DNA of 64,000 nucleotides, taken from JAFGCY01 sp964609245 (GTDB taxonomy: Bacteria; 4484-113; JAFGCY01). The notes below the pieces were generated by a model. The model was not told where the DNA came from, did no database searches, and saw nothing but the letters and a program-made list of their open reading frames with translations. Below, one piece after another: positions 31,933-39,629 of the stretch. A program made the translations under genes and the position numbers. The stretch lies in assembly GCA_964609245.1 (NCBI GenBank), contig CAZSSB010000012.1, positions 6,525 to 70,524 of the forward strand, given 5' to 3'. The stretch's first letter is position 1, and each line of letters begins with the position of its first letter.

Positions 31933-32508
31933 CTAGCCGGAGCGCGAGGTGCCGCGGTCAAACAGCGGCGAACGGACCGGCGGACCCCCGGCCTCGGCAA
32001 TCAGATCCAGCATCTCGGTCAGATAGGCCGGGCCACAGATATCGCACCAGCCGACCAGTTCCCCGCCGGCGGCAAAGACGAACGTAGTGGGCCAGCCCAG
32101 TTCCTCGTAGCCTCCACCGTACTCCCCGCTCGCACCCCACAGCACCGGGAAGGTCAACTCGTGCTCGCTCAGGTACTCGTTGATCTCGTCCTCGCTGCCG
32201 GTGACGCTCAGCGTTGCGTAGTTGACCTCGTCCAGGTCCAGGCGGTCGTAGAGCGCGGCGGCATAGGGCATCTGGACCCGGCAGTGCGGGCAATCCGGGC
32301 CCCAGACATGCACCACCAGCGGCCTGCCGTCGGTCAGCCCGGCCAGCGTCAGCACCTCGCCGCTGCTCAGCTCCGTCAGGCTGAAGTCGTAGCTGGGCTC
32401 GGCGGCCGCGGCCGTGGCACACGGCAGGGCGGCTGCCAGCCACAGGCACGCCAGCCAGGCCAGCGCTCCGCTGAGCCATCTCGTCCGCTGTCCGTCGCGC
32501 TCGTTCAT
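31933..32508 (-). CDS. Secreted thioredoxin-like protein (TlpA/ResA type)
   Basis: This 191-residue protein has an N-terminal membrane signal (SGALAWLACLWLAAALPCAT). The redox domain is DFSLTELSSGEVLTLAGL, then VHVWGPDCPHCRVQMPYAA with the CPHC active site, then a cis-Pro segment GWPTTFVFAAGGELVGW. A second pair of Cys appears in WCDICGPA. The fold places it in the periplasm or on the membrane surface, where TlpA/ResA-like proteins reduce disulfides, for example in cytochrome c maturation. It precedes the PaaK-like gene in the opposite reading sense to accC. No redox partner is visible nearby. Confidence 0.85.
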   Translation of the reverse strand: MNERDGQRTRWLSGALAWLACLWLAAALPCATAAAAEPSYDFSLTELSSGEVLTLAGLTDGRPLVVHVWGPDCPHCRVQMPYAAALYDRLDLDEVNYATLSVTGSEDEINEYLSEHELTFPVLWGASGEYGGGYEELGWPTTFVFAAGGELVGWCDICGPAYLTEMLDLIAEAGGPPVRSPLFDRGTSRSG

Positions 32509-32593
32509 GGGTGCTTTCAGGTTACCAGAGCCAGGCGGCGGCGCAAAGCGGTTAACCCAAGTTATATGTGTCTGGCGCGGAAGCCGAGGGTGC

Positions 32594-32599
32594 TACAAT
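32594..32599 (+). promoter_or_regulatory. -10 box TACAAT for leaderless biotin carboxylase gene
   Basis: GC-TACAAT ends seven bases before the ATG at 32607, so the expected transcript starts at or next to the start codon. Confidence 0.55.
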
Positions 32600-32606
32600 C
32601 CCACGC

Positions 32607-34139
32607 ATGTTCAAGCGAATCCTGGTCGCCAACCGTGGCGAGATCGCGCTGCGCGTGATCCGGACCTGCCGCGAGATGGGCATCGAGTCGGTAGCGGTGT
32701 TCAGCGACGCCGACTCCAACGCGCTGCACATCGTGCAGTCCGATTTCGCCGAGAATCTGCCCGGCGATACGCCCGCGGAGACCTACCTCAACATCGAGCG
32801 CATCATCGAGATCTGCAAGCAGTACAAGGTCGACGCCCTGCATCCGGGCTACGGCTTCCTCGCCGAGAATCCGGACTTCGCCCAGGCCTGCGCCGACAAC
32901 CGCATCAAGTTCATCGGCCCCAGCCCCCAGGCCATCCGCGACCTGGGCAACAAGCTCAAGGCCAAGGAGATCGCCCGCAGCGCCGGCACGCCGGTGGTAC
33001 CCGGCACCGACACCGCGCTGACGGACGTGGAAGCGGCCACCGAGTTCGCGACCGAGGCGGGATTCCCATTGATGCTCAAGGCGGCGGCGGGCGGCGGGGG
33101 CCGCGGGATGCGCGTCGTGCGCAACATGGACGAGCTGCCCAGGCTGTTCAAGAGCTGCCAGAACGAGTCGGTGGGGGCCTTCGGCAGCGACGAGATTTTC
33201 ATCGAGCGCTTTGTCGAGAATCCCAAGCACATTGAGTTCCAGATCCTGGCCGACAGTCACGGCAACTGCATCCACCTCGGCGAGCGCGACTGCTCGATCC
33301 AGCGCCGGCACCAGAAGCTGATCGAGGAAGCTCCCAGTCCGGCGCTGACCCCTGAGCTGCGCGCCGAGATGGGCGCCACCGCGGTGGCGCTGGCCAAGGC
33401 AGCCGGGTACGAGAACGCGGGCACCGTGGAGTTTCTGCTGGACCCCGGCGGCAACTACTACTTCATGGAGATGAACACGCGGCTGCAGGTCGAGCACCCG
33501 GTCACCGAGATGGTGACGTTCGTCGACCTCGTCGAGCAGCAGATTCAGATCGCCGCCGGCGAGCCGCTGACCATCGAGCAGGACGACGTGGTCATCCGCG
33601 GCTGGGCGTTCGAGGCTCGCATCAACGCCGAGGATCCGATGAAGGGCTTCGTACCCGCGCTGGGCACGCTCAACCGCTACATCGCGCCGGCGGGAGGCGG
33701 GGTGCGCGTCGACAGCTGCGCCTACGAGGGCTACGCCATCCCCAGCCACTACGACAGTATGGTCGGCAAGCTGATCGCCTTCGGCCGCACGCGCGAGAAG
33801 GCCGTTAACAAGATGCTGCGCTCGCTGGAGGAGTACATCATCACCGGCGTCAAGACCACCATTCCGTTCCATCACTACGTCTTCTCGCATCCGGTGTTCG
33901 TCAACGGCGAGTTCCACACCGGCTTCATCGAGGAGCACTTCAGCGACGAGCAGATCCGCGAGATGCTGCGCAGCACGGATGCGGACGGGGTAAGCGAGCA
34001 CATCGCGCTGGCTTCGGCCCTGAAGTACTATCTGGAGCGCACCGCGCTGGTCAGCTCCAATCAGCAACTGGACGCCGTGGCCTCCAAGCGCTGGAAGCTG
34101 GTCCACCGCATGGGCTCCACCTCATTTCTGCCGGGGTAA
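32607..34139 (+). CDS. accC: Biotin carboxylase subunit of an acyl-CoA or pyruvate carboxylase
   Basis: This 510-residue ATP-grasp enzyme carboxylates biotin with bicarbonate and ATP. It begins MFKRILVANRGEIALRVIRT. It has the GGGGRGMR glycine-rich loop, the IEFQ and GERDCSIQRRHQK blocks, EMNTRLQVEHPVTE (catalytic Glu/Arg/Lys region) and GFEARINAEDP-like GWAFEARINAEDP. The C-terminal 60 residues extend beyond the usual 450-residue AccC, which fits a pyruvate/propionyl-CoA type. The start is fixed by the leaderless -10 box at 32594. The next gene, four bases away, encodes the biotin carrier. No carboxyltransferase gene is in view. Confidence 0.93.
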   Translation: MFKRILVANRGEIALRVIRTCREMGIESVAVFSDADSNALHIVQSDFAENLPGDTPAETYLNIERIIEICKQYKVDALHPGYGFLAENPDFAQACADNRIKFIGPSPQAIRDLGNKLKAKEIARSAGTPVVPGTDTALTDVEAATEFATEAGFPLMLKAAAGGGGRGMRVVRNMDELPRLFKSCQNESVGAFGSDEIFIERFVENPKHIEFQILADSHGNCIHLGERDCSIQRRHQKLIEEAPSPALTPELRAEMGATAVALAKAAGYENAGTVEFLLDPGGNYYFMEMNTRLQVEHPVTEMVTFVDLVEQQIQIAAGEPLTIEQDDVVIRGWAFEARINAEDPMKGFVPALGTLNRYIAPAGGGVRVDSCAYEGYAIPSHYDSMVGKLIAFGRTREKAVNKMLRSLEEYIITGVKTTIPFHHYVFSHPVFVNGEFHTGFIEEHFSDEQIREMLRSTDADGVSEHIALASALKYYLERTALVSSNQQLDAVASKRWKLVHRMGSTSFLPG

Positions 34140-34142
34140 CGC

Positions 34143-34679
34143 ATGAAGATCATCAGCACCGTCAACGACGAAAGCTACGGCATCGACATCGCCGTCGATT
34201 CCGAGCGCGAGAACTGGTTCGTCGCGGAACTCAACGGCCGCAAGGTGCGGCTGGGCATCATCGAGGCCAAACCGGGCAGTTTGACGCTCTCGGTCGACGG
34301 CCGCGTGCGGTTCTACGAGTTCGACAAGGAACGGGGCCGGATCGCCAGTGTGGCCCACGACAACCAGAATTACCGGGTCTCGCTGCGCAATCGCCAGCAG
34401 GAGCAGCTGGAGCAGCTGCTGGAGGAGTTCGGCGCCGGACTGGGCGGCACCGCCACCGAGACCACCATCAAGGCGCCGATGCCGGGCAAGATCCTGGGGA
34501 TCAACGTCAAGCGGGGCGAGAAGATCGAACTGGGCCGTGTGGTGCTGGTGCTCGAGGCGATGAAGATGGAGAACGAGATCAGCTCCACGGTAGAGGGCAA
34601 GATTCAGGAGATCAAGGTCAAGGTCGGCGACTCGGTCAACACCGGCGACGTGATGATCGAGATCGAGCCGCCGGATTAG
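34143..34679 (+). CDS. Biotinyl (lipoyl-like) carrier protein
   Basis: This 178-residue protein has a C-terminal biotinyl domain with the biotinylated lysine in VLEAMKMENEISS. The surrounding barrel-sandwich includes APMPGKILGINVKRGEKI and VKVGDSVNTGDVMIEIE. The N-terminal 95 residues form an additional beta-rich domain with a helical linker (RQQEQLEQLLEEFG) that could dock on the carboxylase. The gene follows accC with a three-base gap, so both subunits are expressed together. They would supply half of an acyl-CoA or pyruvate carboxylase whose transferase lies elsewhere. Confidence 0.92.
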   Translation: MKIISTVNDESYGIDIAVDSERENWFVAELNGRKVRLGIIEAKPGSLTLSVDGRVRFYEFDKERGRIASVAHDNQNYRVSLRNRQQEQLEQLLEEFGAGLGGTATETTIKAPMPGKILGINVKRGEKIELGRVVLVLEAMKMENEISSTVEGKIQEIKVKVGDSVNTGDVMIEIEPPD

Positions 34680-34719
34680 CACGGCATGTCTCGCTGCGTC
34701 AGGCGGCAGGCCTTGGCGG

Positions 34720-34725
34720 TATAAT
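34720..34725 (+). promoter_or_regulatory. -10 box TATAAT of the pan operon
   Basis: GG-TATAAT at 34720-34725 is followed by a 140-base leader before panB. The -35 region is weak. Confidence 0.5.
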
Positions 34726-34870
34726 GGCGTGGCTGCCTGGAGCGTGATGACCGGGACAGCCAGCGAGGCTGGGAGCGGCCGGCGGTAAGCCGGCTCTCAG
34801 GGGATGCCCCACCAGACGCCTCATGAGTGAATCGGGACCGGCCCCGCCGGCCTGAAGTCAGGAGTGAGAG
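34726..34870 (+). promoter_or_regulatory. Structured 5' leader of panB
   Basis: The leader has several hairpins: CAGCC-AGCGA-GGCTG, GCCGGC-GGTAA-GCCGGC and GGGG-ATG-CCCC. They are enclosed by GGCGT near 34726 pairing with ACGCC near 34815. A final CCTGA-AG-TCAGG element overlaps the Shine-Dalgarno CAGGAG. This suggests an RNA regulator of pantothenate synthesis. Pan-type leader motifs are known upstream of pan genes, but I cannot confirm a match by eye. Confidence 0.45.
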
Positions 34871-35707
34871 ATGTCGGAATTCTTATTGACGAGGCTGCGC
34901 AAGCGCGTTAAGCACGGCCAGCCGATCGTGTCGATCACCGCCTACGACTACTTCACCGCGCTGCTGGCGCGGGCGGCGGACGTCGACTTCGTGCTGGTCG
35001 GCGACTCGCTGGGCAACGTCGTCCAGGGCGCCGAGACCACCGTCGGCGTCTCGCTGGACCAGGTGATCTACCACACCCGCATCGTCTGCGACCACTTCCC
35101 GCCGGAGCGGGTGGTGCTCGACATGCCGTTCGGAACCTTCAAGCTCGACGCCGACGAAACGGTGTCGAACTGCGTGCGGGCCTTCAAGGAAAGCGGCTGC
35201 GGGGCGGTCAAATTCGAGGGCGCCAACAACGAGAACCTCTTCGCGGTGCGAACCCTGACCGAGGCCGGCGTGCCGGTGCTGGGTCATCTGGGCCTGCTGC
35301 CCCAGCGCGTGCACACCGAGGGCGGCTACAAGGTACAGGGCAAGACCAGGGCCCAGGCCGACGAGCTTTCGCGCGAGGCGCTGGCGCTTCAGAAGGCCGG
35401 CGCCTTCGGGGTGGTGCTGGAGTGCGTGGTGCCGGAGGTCACGGCGCGGATCACCGCGGAGCTGAAGATCCCCACCATCGGCATCGGCGCCGGCCTGGAG
35501 TGCGACGGGCAGATCATCGTGGTCCACGACATCCTCGGGATGCTGCCGGGCGACGCGCCGAGTTTCGTCCGGCGCTATGCCGAGTTGTACGATACCGCCA
35601 CCGACGCCGTCCGGCAGTACGCCGACGACGTCCGCGCCCAGCGCTTTCCGTCGGGCCCCCGCGCGGCCCGGGGCGAGCACGCCGGGCGCTACGGGGGCGA
35701 GGGCTAA
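34871..35707 (+). CDS. panB: 3-methyl-2-oxobutanoate hydroxymethyltransferase
   Basis: This 278-residue enzyme makes ketopantoate from alpha-ketoisovalerate and methylene-THF, the first committed step of pantothenate synthesis. Visible signatures are ITAYDYFTALLARAADVDFV, VGDSLGNVVQG, PFGTFKLDADET, KFEGANN, GHLGLLPQRVH and IGIGAGLECDGQIIVVHD. The C-terminal tail is Arg/Ala-rich and a little longer than usual. GGAG precedes the ATG, with a structured leader upstream. panC and panD follow, so the full pathway to pantothenate and beta-alanine is clustered. Confidence 0.96.
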   Translation: MSEFLLTRLRKRVKHGQPIVSITAYDYFTALLARAADVDFVLVGDSLGNVVQGAETTVGVSLDQVIYHTRIVCDHFPPERVVLDMPFGTFKLDADETVSNCVRAFKESGCGAVKFEGANNENLFAVRTLTEAGVPVLGHLGLLPQRVHTEGGYKVQGKTRAQADELSREALALQKAGAFGVVLECVVPEVTARITAELKIPTIGIGAGLECDGQIIVVHDILGMLPGDAPSFVRRYAELYDTATDAVRQYADDVRAQRFPSGPRAARGEHAGRYGGEG

Positions 35708-35752
35708 GCCGGTGTGGATCGTGCCGCCCGCCGGGTGTATAGTGACCAGGCT

Positions 35753-36640
35753 ATGTACGTAGTACAAAACCGTGGGAACCTGCGCCAGATGCGCCGCGAG
35801 CTGGCGGTGGCCTATCACGACAACCACTTCGAGCGTCCGCTGATCGGGCTGACCCCGACGCTGGGAGCGCTGCACGCCGGCCATCGCGCGCTGATCGACC
35901 GGATGGTGGCGGAATGCGACGTCAGTATCGTCTCGATCTTCCTCAATCCGCGGCAGTTCGACAGCGCGGACGATCTGGAGCAGTATCCGCGGATGCTGGA
36001 CGACGACCTGAAGGTCTGCGCGGCGGCGGGGGTGCACCTGGTCTTCGCGCCGGGCGAGCAGGACGTCTACCCGCCGGGCTACAGCACCACCGTCGGCGTG
36101 CAGGGCCTGACAGATCGTTGGTGCGGCGCGGGCCGACCCGGCCACTTCGACGGGGTGACTACGGTGGTGGCCAAGCTGCTGACGGCCTGCCAGCCCGACC
36201 GCGCTTACTTCGGTGAGAAGGACTTCCAGCAGCTCAGGGTCGTCCAGCGGATGGTCCGGGACCTGGAACTGAGCGTCGAGATCGTGCCCTGCCCCACCGT
36301 GCGCGAGCCGGACGGGCTGGCGCTGAGCAGCCGCAACCAGTACCTGGCGCCGGACGCGCGCGCCGTGGCCCCGCGGCTCTTTGAGGCTCTCAAGCGCATG
36401 GCGGCCTGCTTCACCGGCGGGGTGCACGACGCAGCCTCGCTGATCGTCGAGGGCGAGCACGTGCTCCACGAAGGGGGCGGCCCGAAGATCGAGGTCGAGT
36501 ACCTGGCGGCAGTCGATCCCAAGACACTGGAACCACGCGTGGAGGCCCGCCTCGGCGATCGCATTCTGATCGCGGCGACCATCGGCGATACGCGGCTGAT
36601 CGACAACATCGCGCTGACCGGCGAGGAGGTCGGGGACTAG
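35753..36640 (+). CDS. panC: Pantothenate synthetase (pantoate-beta-alanine ligase)
   Basis: This 295-residue protein has the adenylylation motif LTPTLGALHAGHRALIDR, SIFLNPRQFDS, GRPGHFDGVTTVVAKLL, FGEKDFQQL and REPDGLALSSRNQYL. It joins pantoate and beta-alanine. The position of LNPRQF and GLALSSRN is as in the family. I chose the ATG at 35753: a TATAGT (35738-35743) lies nine bases before it, so the gene might have its own weak promoter in addition to read-through from panB, whose stop is 45 bases upstream. The length is normal for the family (about 280). Confidence 0.95.
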   Translation: MYVVQNRGNLRQMRRELAVAYHDNHFERPLIGLTPTLGALHAGHRALIDRMVAECDVSIVSIFLNPRQFDSADDLEQYPRMLDDDLKVCAAAGVHLVFAPGEQDVYPPGYSTTVGVQGLTDRWCGAGRPGHFDGVTTVVAKLLTACQPDRAYFGEKDFQQLRVVQRMVRDLELSVEIVPCPTVREPDGLALSSRNQYLAPDARAVAPRLFEALKRMAACFTGGVHDAASLIVEGEHVLHEGGGPKIEVEYLAAVDPKTLEPRVEARLGDRILIAATIGDTRLIDNIALTGEEVGD

Positions 36641-36716
36641 GGGCAGAAGTAGACAACCACTGCTGAGGTAGGAAGATGGACGTGGGCGGCGAGAGGCGCC
36701 CACAGAGTGGAAGGAC

Positions 36717-37064
36717 ATGCTGGTAACGGTACTCAGAAGCAAACTGCATCGGGCGCGGATCACGGACGCCAACGTGGAATACGAGGGCAGCATCGGCATC
36801 AGCCGCGAGCTGTGCGAGGCGGTCGGCCTCTACCCTTACGAGAAGGTGCTGGTCGCCAACCTGGAGAACGGCGAGCGGCTGGAGACCTACGTGATCGTGG
36901 CGGACGAGCCCGGCCAGATCGTGCTCAACGGCGCCGCGGCGCACAAGGGCCGCGCTGGCGATCGCGTGATCATCATGAGCTTCGCGCGGATCAGCCCGGA
37001 GGAAGCCGAGTATCACAAGCCGCGCGTCGCCCTGCTGGACGAACAGAACCGGGTCGTCGGCTAG
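36717..37064 (+). CDS. panD: Aspartate 1-decarboxylase (pyruvoyl enzyme precursor)
   Basis: This 115-residue proenzyme cleaves itself between Gly and Ser in YEGSIGISREL to make a pyruvoyl group. It then makes beta-alanine from aspartate for panC. SKLHRARITDANVEYEGS, NGAAAHKGRAGDRVIIMSFA and the YEKVLVANLENGERLETYV segment are conserved. The length is typical. It lies 76 bases after panC. Repeats follow its stop codon. Confidence 0.95.
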   Translation: MLVTVLRSKLHRARITDANVEYEGSIGISRELCEAVGLYPYEKVLVANLENGERLETYVIVADEPGQIVLNGAAAHKGRAGDRVIIMSFARISPEEAEYHKPRVALLDEQNRVVG

Positions 37065-37075
37065 GGCCTGGGAGC

Positions 37076-37214
37076 GCCGGCATCCCGCCGGCAGGCAGCG
37101 AGGGTATTACTGCCCGCTGCAGCCGGGGTACTACGGCCCGCCGTGGCCGTAGACATTTCGAGGTCTGCAGCCAGGGTCGGCTGCAGTACCCGGTGGCGCG
37201 GGCGTCCCCGCCCG
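37076..37214 (+). repeat. Cluster of three REP-like palindromes after panD
   Basis: GCCGGC-ATCCC-GCCGGC (37076-37092), CTGCAGCC-AGGGTC-GGCTGCAG (37165-37186) and CGGGCG-TCCC-CGCCCG (37199-37214) lie in a 139-base spacer. The stems differ from each other, so the spacer looks like a mosaic of short palindromic elements and not one large fold. Confidence 0.6.
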
Positions 37215-37242
37215 TGATGCCAGCACGGTGCGGACGCGCTGC

Positions 37243-37248
37243 TATGAT
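37243..37248 (+). promoter_or_regulatory. -10 box TATGAT for leaderless yjbQ-like gene
   Basis: GC-TATGAT is followed by six bases and the ATG at 37255. Confidence 0.5.
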
Positions 37249-37254
37249 CACTGC

Positions 37255-37686
37255 ATGACAGCGATTGCTACCCCCAAAAGCCACACCGAGTATCTCTGGT
37301 TCGAGGCCCCGGAGCGCAAGCACCTCTATCACATCACCAGCGAGGTAAGCCGCGTGGTGCGCGAAAGCGGCGTCAGCGAGGGCTTCGCGCTGGTCGGGGC
37401 GATGCACATCACCGCGGCCGTCTGGGTCAACGACAACGAGTCCGGTCTGCACGCCGACATCGACGAGTGGGTGGAGCAACTGGCGCCGCTGGGCCCCGAC
37501 TACCGGCACCACCGCACCGGCGAGGACAATGGCGACGCGCACCTAAAGGCCCTGCTGCTGGGCCGCCAGGTGCTGCTGCCGATCACCGCCGGCGAGCTGG
37601 ACCTCGGCCCCTGGGAGCGCGTCTTCTACCACGAGTTCGACGGCCGGCGCAGGAAGCGCGTGATCGTGAAGGTTGTGGGATTCTAG
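37255..37686 (+). CDS. YjbQ/UPF0047 family protein
   Basis: This 143-residue protein has the UPF0047 blocks GAMHITAAVWVNDNESGLHA (HTT-like, here HIT), YRHHRTGEDNGDAHLKALLL and GELDLGPWERVFYHEFDGRR. Family members occur in most bacteria, and some have been linked to thiamine-phosphate synthase activity. The His-rich segment suggests metal or phosphate binding. The start ATG is chosen by the -10 box six bases upstream; an in-frame GTG lies at 37228. Its stop codon shares bases with the border of a MITE-like element. Confidence 0.9.
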   Translation: MTAIATPKSHTEYLWFEAPERKHLYHITSEVSRVVRESGVSEGFALVGAMHITAAVWVNDNESGLHADIDEWVEQLAPLGPDYRHHRTGEDNGDAHLKALLLGRQVLLPITAGELDLGPWERVFYHEFDGRRRKRVIVKVVGF

Positions 37687-37815
37687 TTGGGGCGACGCAT
37701 GCATCGCCCGCAGGCGAGGGACCATGCTCAGTGGCTCATGCGGGTTGACCGTTAATTGCGGTAGTAATCACCACCGTGCACACGGGGCATCGGGCGACGC
37801 ATGCGTCGCCCCAAC
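37686..37815 (+). repeat. 130-bp MITE-like element with long terminal inverted repeats
   Basis: GTTGGGGCGACGCATGC at 37686-37702 is the exact reverse complement of GCATGCGTCGCCCCAAC at 37799-37815. The arms extend to 24 bases with one mismatch. The right arm contains a 20-base perfect palindrome (37792-37811). The interior has no ORF. It sits against the yjbQ stop codon. Confidence 0.65.
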
Positions 37816-37827
37816 TCAGGAATCCGG

Positions 37828-37833
37828 TACAAT
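37828..37833 (+). promoter_or_regulatory. Possible -10 box TACAAT before the deiodinase-like gene
   Basis: GG-TACAAT resembles the other boxes but is 117 bases before the ATG at 37951, so the leader would be long. A TATTCT at about 37923 is an alternative. Confidence 0.3.
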
Positions 37834-37950
37834 GGATCATTGCGACCGAGTATCAGTTAGTGCGGACGCAGGCCGATCCGCCCGGGCGGTGGAAGGCGTC
37901 AGCGCATTCCACTCAGGGTGCGGTATTCTGGGGCCCCCTGGAGGTAGGGT

Positions 37951-38709
37951 ATGGAATTCGACGCTGACTTGGCAGCGGCCTACAACCACACCAGCTTCGC
38001 GCCGGGTGACTTCGAGCAGTTCTGGTGCTACGAGAGCGCCCCGCCGCTGGGCCGGATCGCACCGGATTTTCCGCTGTGGCACCTCGATCGTGACGAGCAG
38101 ACCACCCTCCACGCCGAGCTGGCGCTCCGCCCACTGACCATCGTGGAGTTCGGCAGCATCTCGTGTCCGTTGAGCCGCCTGGCCTGCGATCCGCTGGAGG
38201 AAATCGCCGACAACTACAGCGATGAGGACGTCGGCGCGCTGTTCATCTACACCCACGAAGCCCATCCGGCGGAGAACGCGCCGGTGCACCGCAACTGGGA
38301 GGACAAGCTGGCCGCGGCGCGCTGGCTCAGGCAGCTGACCAATCCGGTGCGCCCGATCCTGGTCGATGCGCTGGACGGCGCCTGCCACCGCGCCTTCGGG
38401 GCGCTGCCCAACATGGTCTGGATGTTCAGCGAGCGCGCCGAGCCCGTCTACAAGTCCGAGTGGGCCGAGCCGGCCAACGTCGAGTACGCGCTGCGCTACC
38501 AGCTGGCCTTCAAGCACGATCTCGGTGAGCACGAGGCGATTCTGCTGGGCTCCAGCGAGATGGTGACCGGCCCGCGCTTCGACATCCGCGAGCACGACTG
38601 CATCATGGAGGAGAGCGGCGAGAAGGCGCTGGGCGACTTCCGCAACGCCTTCGGCCAGTGGCCCGACCGCGTGCTGTGGCCCAGCCGGATGGTCAAACCG
38701 CACGGCTAG
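37951..38709 (+). CDS. Iodothyronine deiodinase-like redoxin
   Basis: This 252-residue cytosolic protein has the thioredoxin fold of the deiodinase family. IVEFGSISCPLSRLACDPLE aligns with the FGS-x-T-U-P motif, with Cys where animal enzymes have selenocysteine. FIYTHEAHPAENAP matches the YIxEAHP block that follows. The Cys lies near residue 72. Bacterial relatives are of unknown substrate and may be general peroxiredoxin-like reductases. The start ATG follows GGAGGTAGGGT. The C-terminal 100 residues after the redox domain are unusual and not recognised. Confidence 0.7.
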   Translation: MEFDADLAAAYNHTSFAPGDFEQFWCYESAPPLGRIAPDFPLWHLDRDEQTTLHAELALRPLTIVEFGSISCPLSRLACDPLEEIADNYSDEDVGALFIYTHEAHPAENAPVHRNWEDKLAAARWLRQLTNPVRPILVDALDGACHRAFGALPNMVWMFSERAEPVYKSEWAEPANVEYALRYQLAFKHDLGEHEAILLGSSEMVTGPRFDIREHDCIMEESGEKALGDFRNAFGQWPDRVLWPSRMVKPHG

Positions 38710-38734
38710 CGGCGCTGCGCGGGCCGTCCGGCGA

Positions 38735-39526
38735 CTAGCCGTCGGCCGGGACCCGCGTGCGGGCATCGCGGCGCTCGCGGCGTGAGAGCAGCCGCTGCCA
38801 GGCGTGGCGCTCCAGGAAGCTGCCCCCCACGTTGCCCTCCATCTCGACGAACATCCGCCACGGCACGGTGAACGACAGGTGGCCGGCCTTGATGTGGGGC
38901 CGCGCCGTGATGTCCGTGCAGCCGACGACGGCCCGCGGCGTCTCGCTGAGCGACTCCTGATAGGGCAGCAGCGCCACTGTGTGGCAGCCCGCCCCCATCG
39001 GCATCGTTACGTTGTCACCGGCCTCGCGGCCGTAGTTGGCCAGCAGCGTCAGCGCCGAGATCTGGTCGGCGTCGCCGAACATGCAGACCAGCACCGGCGG
39101 CTCGGCGCTCGGGTCGATCTCGCTGAGCGGCCGGAGCACCACGTAGCGCTGCGGGATCGAGGTAGTTGGCAATGCGTCAATGAACATCCGCGCCAGTTCG
39201 GGCGTGCGCTTATAGCCCTCCCCTTCCGGAAAGCGCTCGTCATAGGGGTAGCCCTGACCCTTGCCGTGCGACAGGAAGTAGTCCAGCCCACCCGGCGGCT
39301 CGATGTCGCTACCCCGCAGGCAGCGGCTGACGCCACTGATCTTGCAGCCGTGGGTGCTGGAATCGAAGGCCACCGTCCGGCCGCGAGCGGCGGCGGCGAA
39401 CATCGCGACCACGCAGCCCCACTTGCCGGCGGCGAACATCAGCGCGCCCGCGGGCTGCTCATCGGTGAAGATCACCGCGACGGGCTGCGAGTCCAACTGA
39501 ATCGCTTCAGATATGCGGCTCTGCAT
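38735..39526 (-). CDS. DUF169 family protein
   Basis: This 263-residue protein begins ISEAIQLDSQPVAVIFTDEQ, the N-terminal pattern of DUF169. It has Cys-containing blocks KWGCVVAMFAAAARGRT and HGCKISGVSRCLRGSD that could bind a metal or cluster. MPMGAGCHTVALLPYQES and VVGCTDITARPHIKAGHLSF also fit the family. The function of the family is unknown. GGAGG precedes the ATG, and TATAAG lies at about 39552-39557 on the same strand. It converges on the deiodinase-like gene. Confidence 0.8.
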   Translation of the reverse strand: MQSRISEAIQLDSQPVAVIFTDEQPAGALMFAAGKWGCVVAMFAAAARGRTVAFDSSTHGCKISGVSRCLRGSDIEPPGGLDYFLSHGKGQGYPYDERFPEGEGYKRTPELARMFIDALPTTSIPQRYVVLRPLSEIDPSAEPPVLVCMFGDADQISALTLLANYGREAGDNVTMPMGAGCHTVALLPYQESLSETPRAVVGCTDITARPHIKAGHLSFTVPWRMFVEMEGNVGGSFLERHAWQRLLSRRERRDARTRVPADG

Positions 39527-39617
39527 TAGTAAGAACCTCCGCGTGTACTTCCCTTATACCATCGCCACGTCACGTTTGTTCCAGCCGCGTCCGTCCGCCC
39601 TGCACTCCGCCTGCTGC

Positions 39618-39623
39618 TATGCT
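39618..39623 (+). promoter_or_regulatory. -10 box TATGCT for leaderless gamma-carbonic-anhydrase-like gene
   Basis: GC-TATGCT-GCGCGG-ATG: the box ends six bases before the ATG at 39630. Confidence 0.5.
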
Positions 39624-39629
39624 GCGCGG

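Noticed and set aside
30664..32658. Plus-strand open frame of about 660 codons opposite the PaaK-like and thioredoxin genes
   Set aside because: The minus-strand products match known families and have promoters; the plus-strand frame has no motif and overlaps the accC start.
34741..34790. Possible hammerhead-type ribozyme core in the panB leader (GTGATGA near 34746)
   Set aside because: The conserved CUGANGA needs a C at the first position, here G, and no compensating change or GAAA partner with correct helices is evident.
34883..36799. Minus-strand open frame of about 640 codons opposite panB and panC
   Set aside because: panB and panC on the plus strand are unmistakable, and the opposite frame is low-complexity His/Arg-rich sequence without a ribosome binding site.
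37832..38137. Plus-strand ORF starting ATG 37832 behind the TACAAT box
   Set aside because: Its product is Ser/Thr/Arg-rich noise that runs out of frame through the deiodinase-like gene, which has family motifs.
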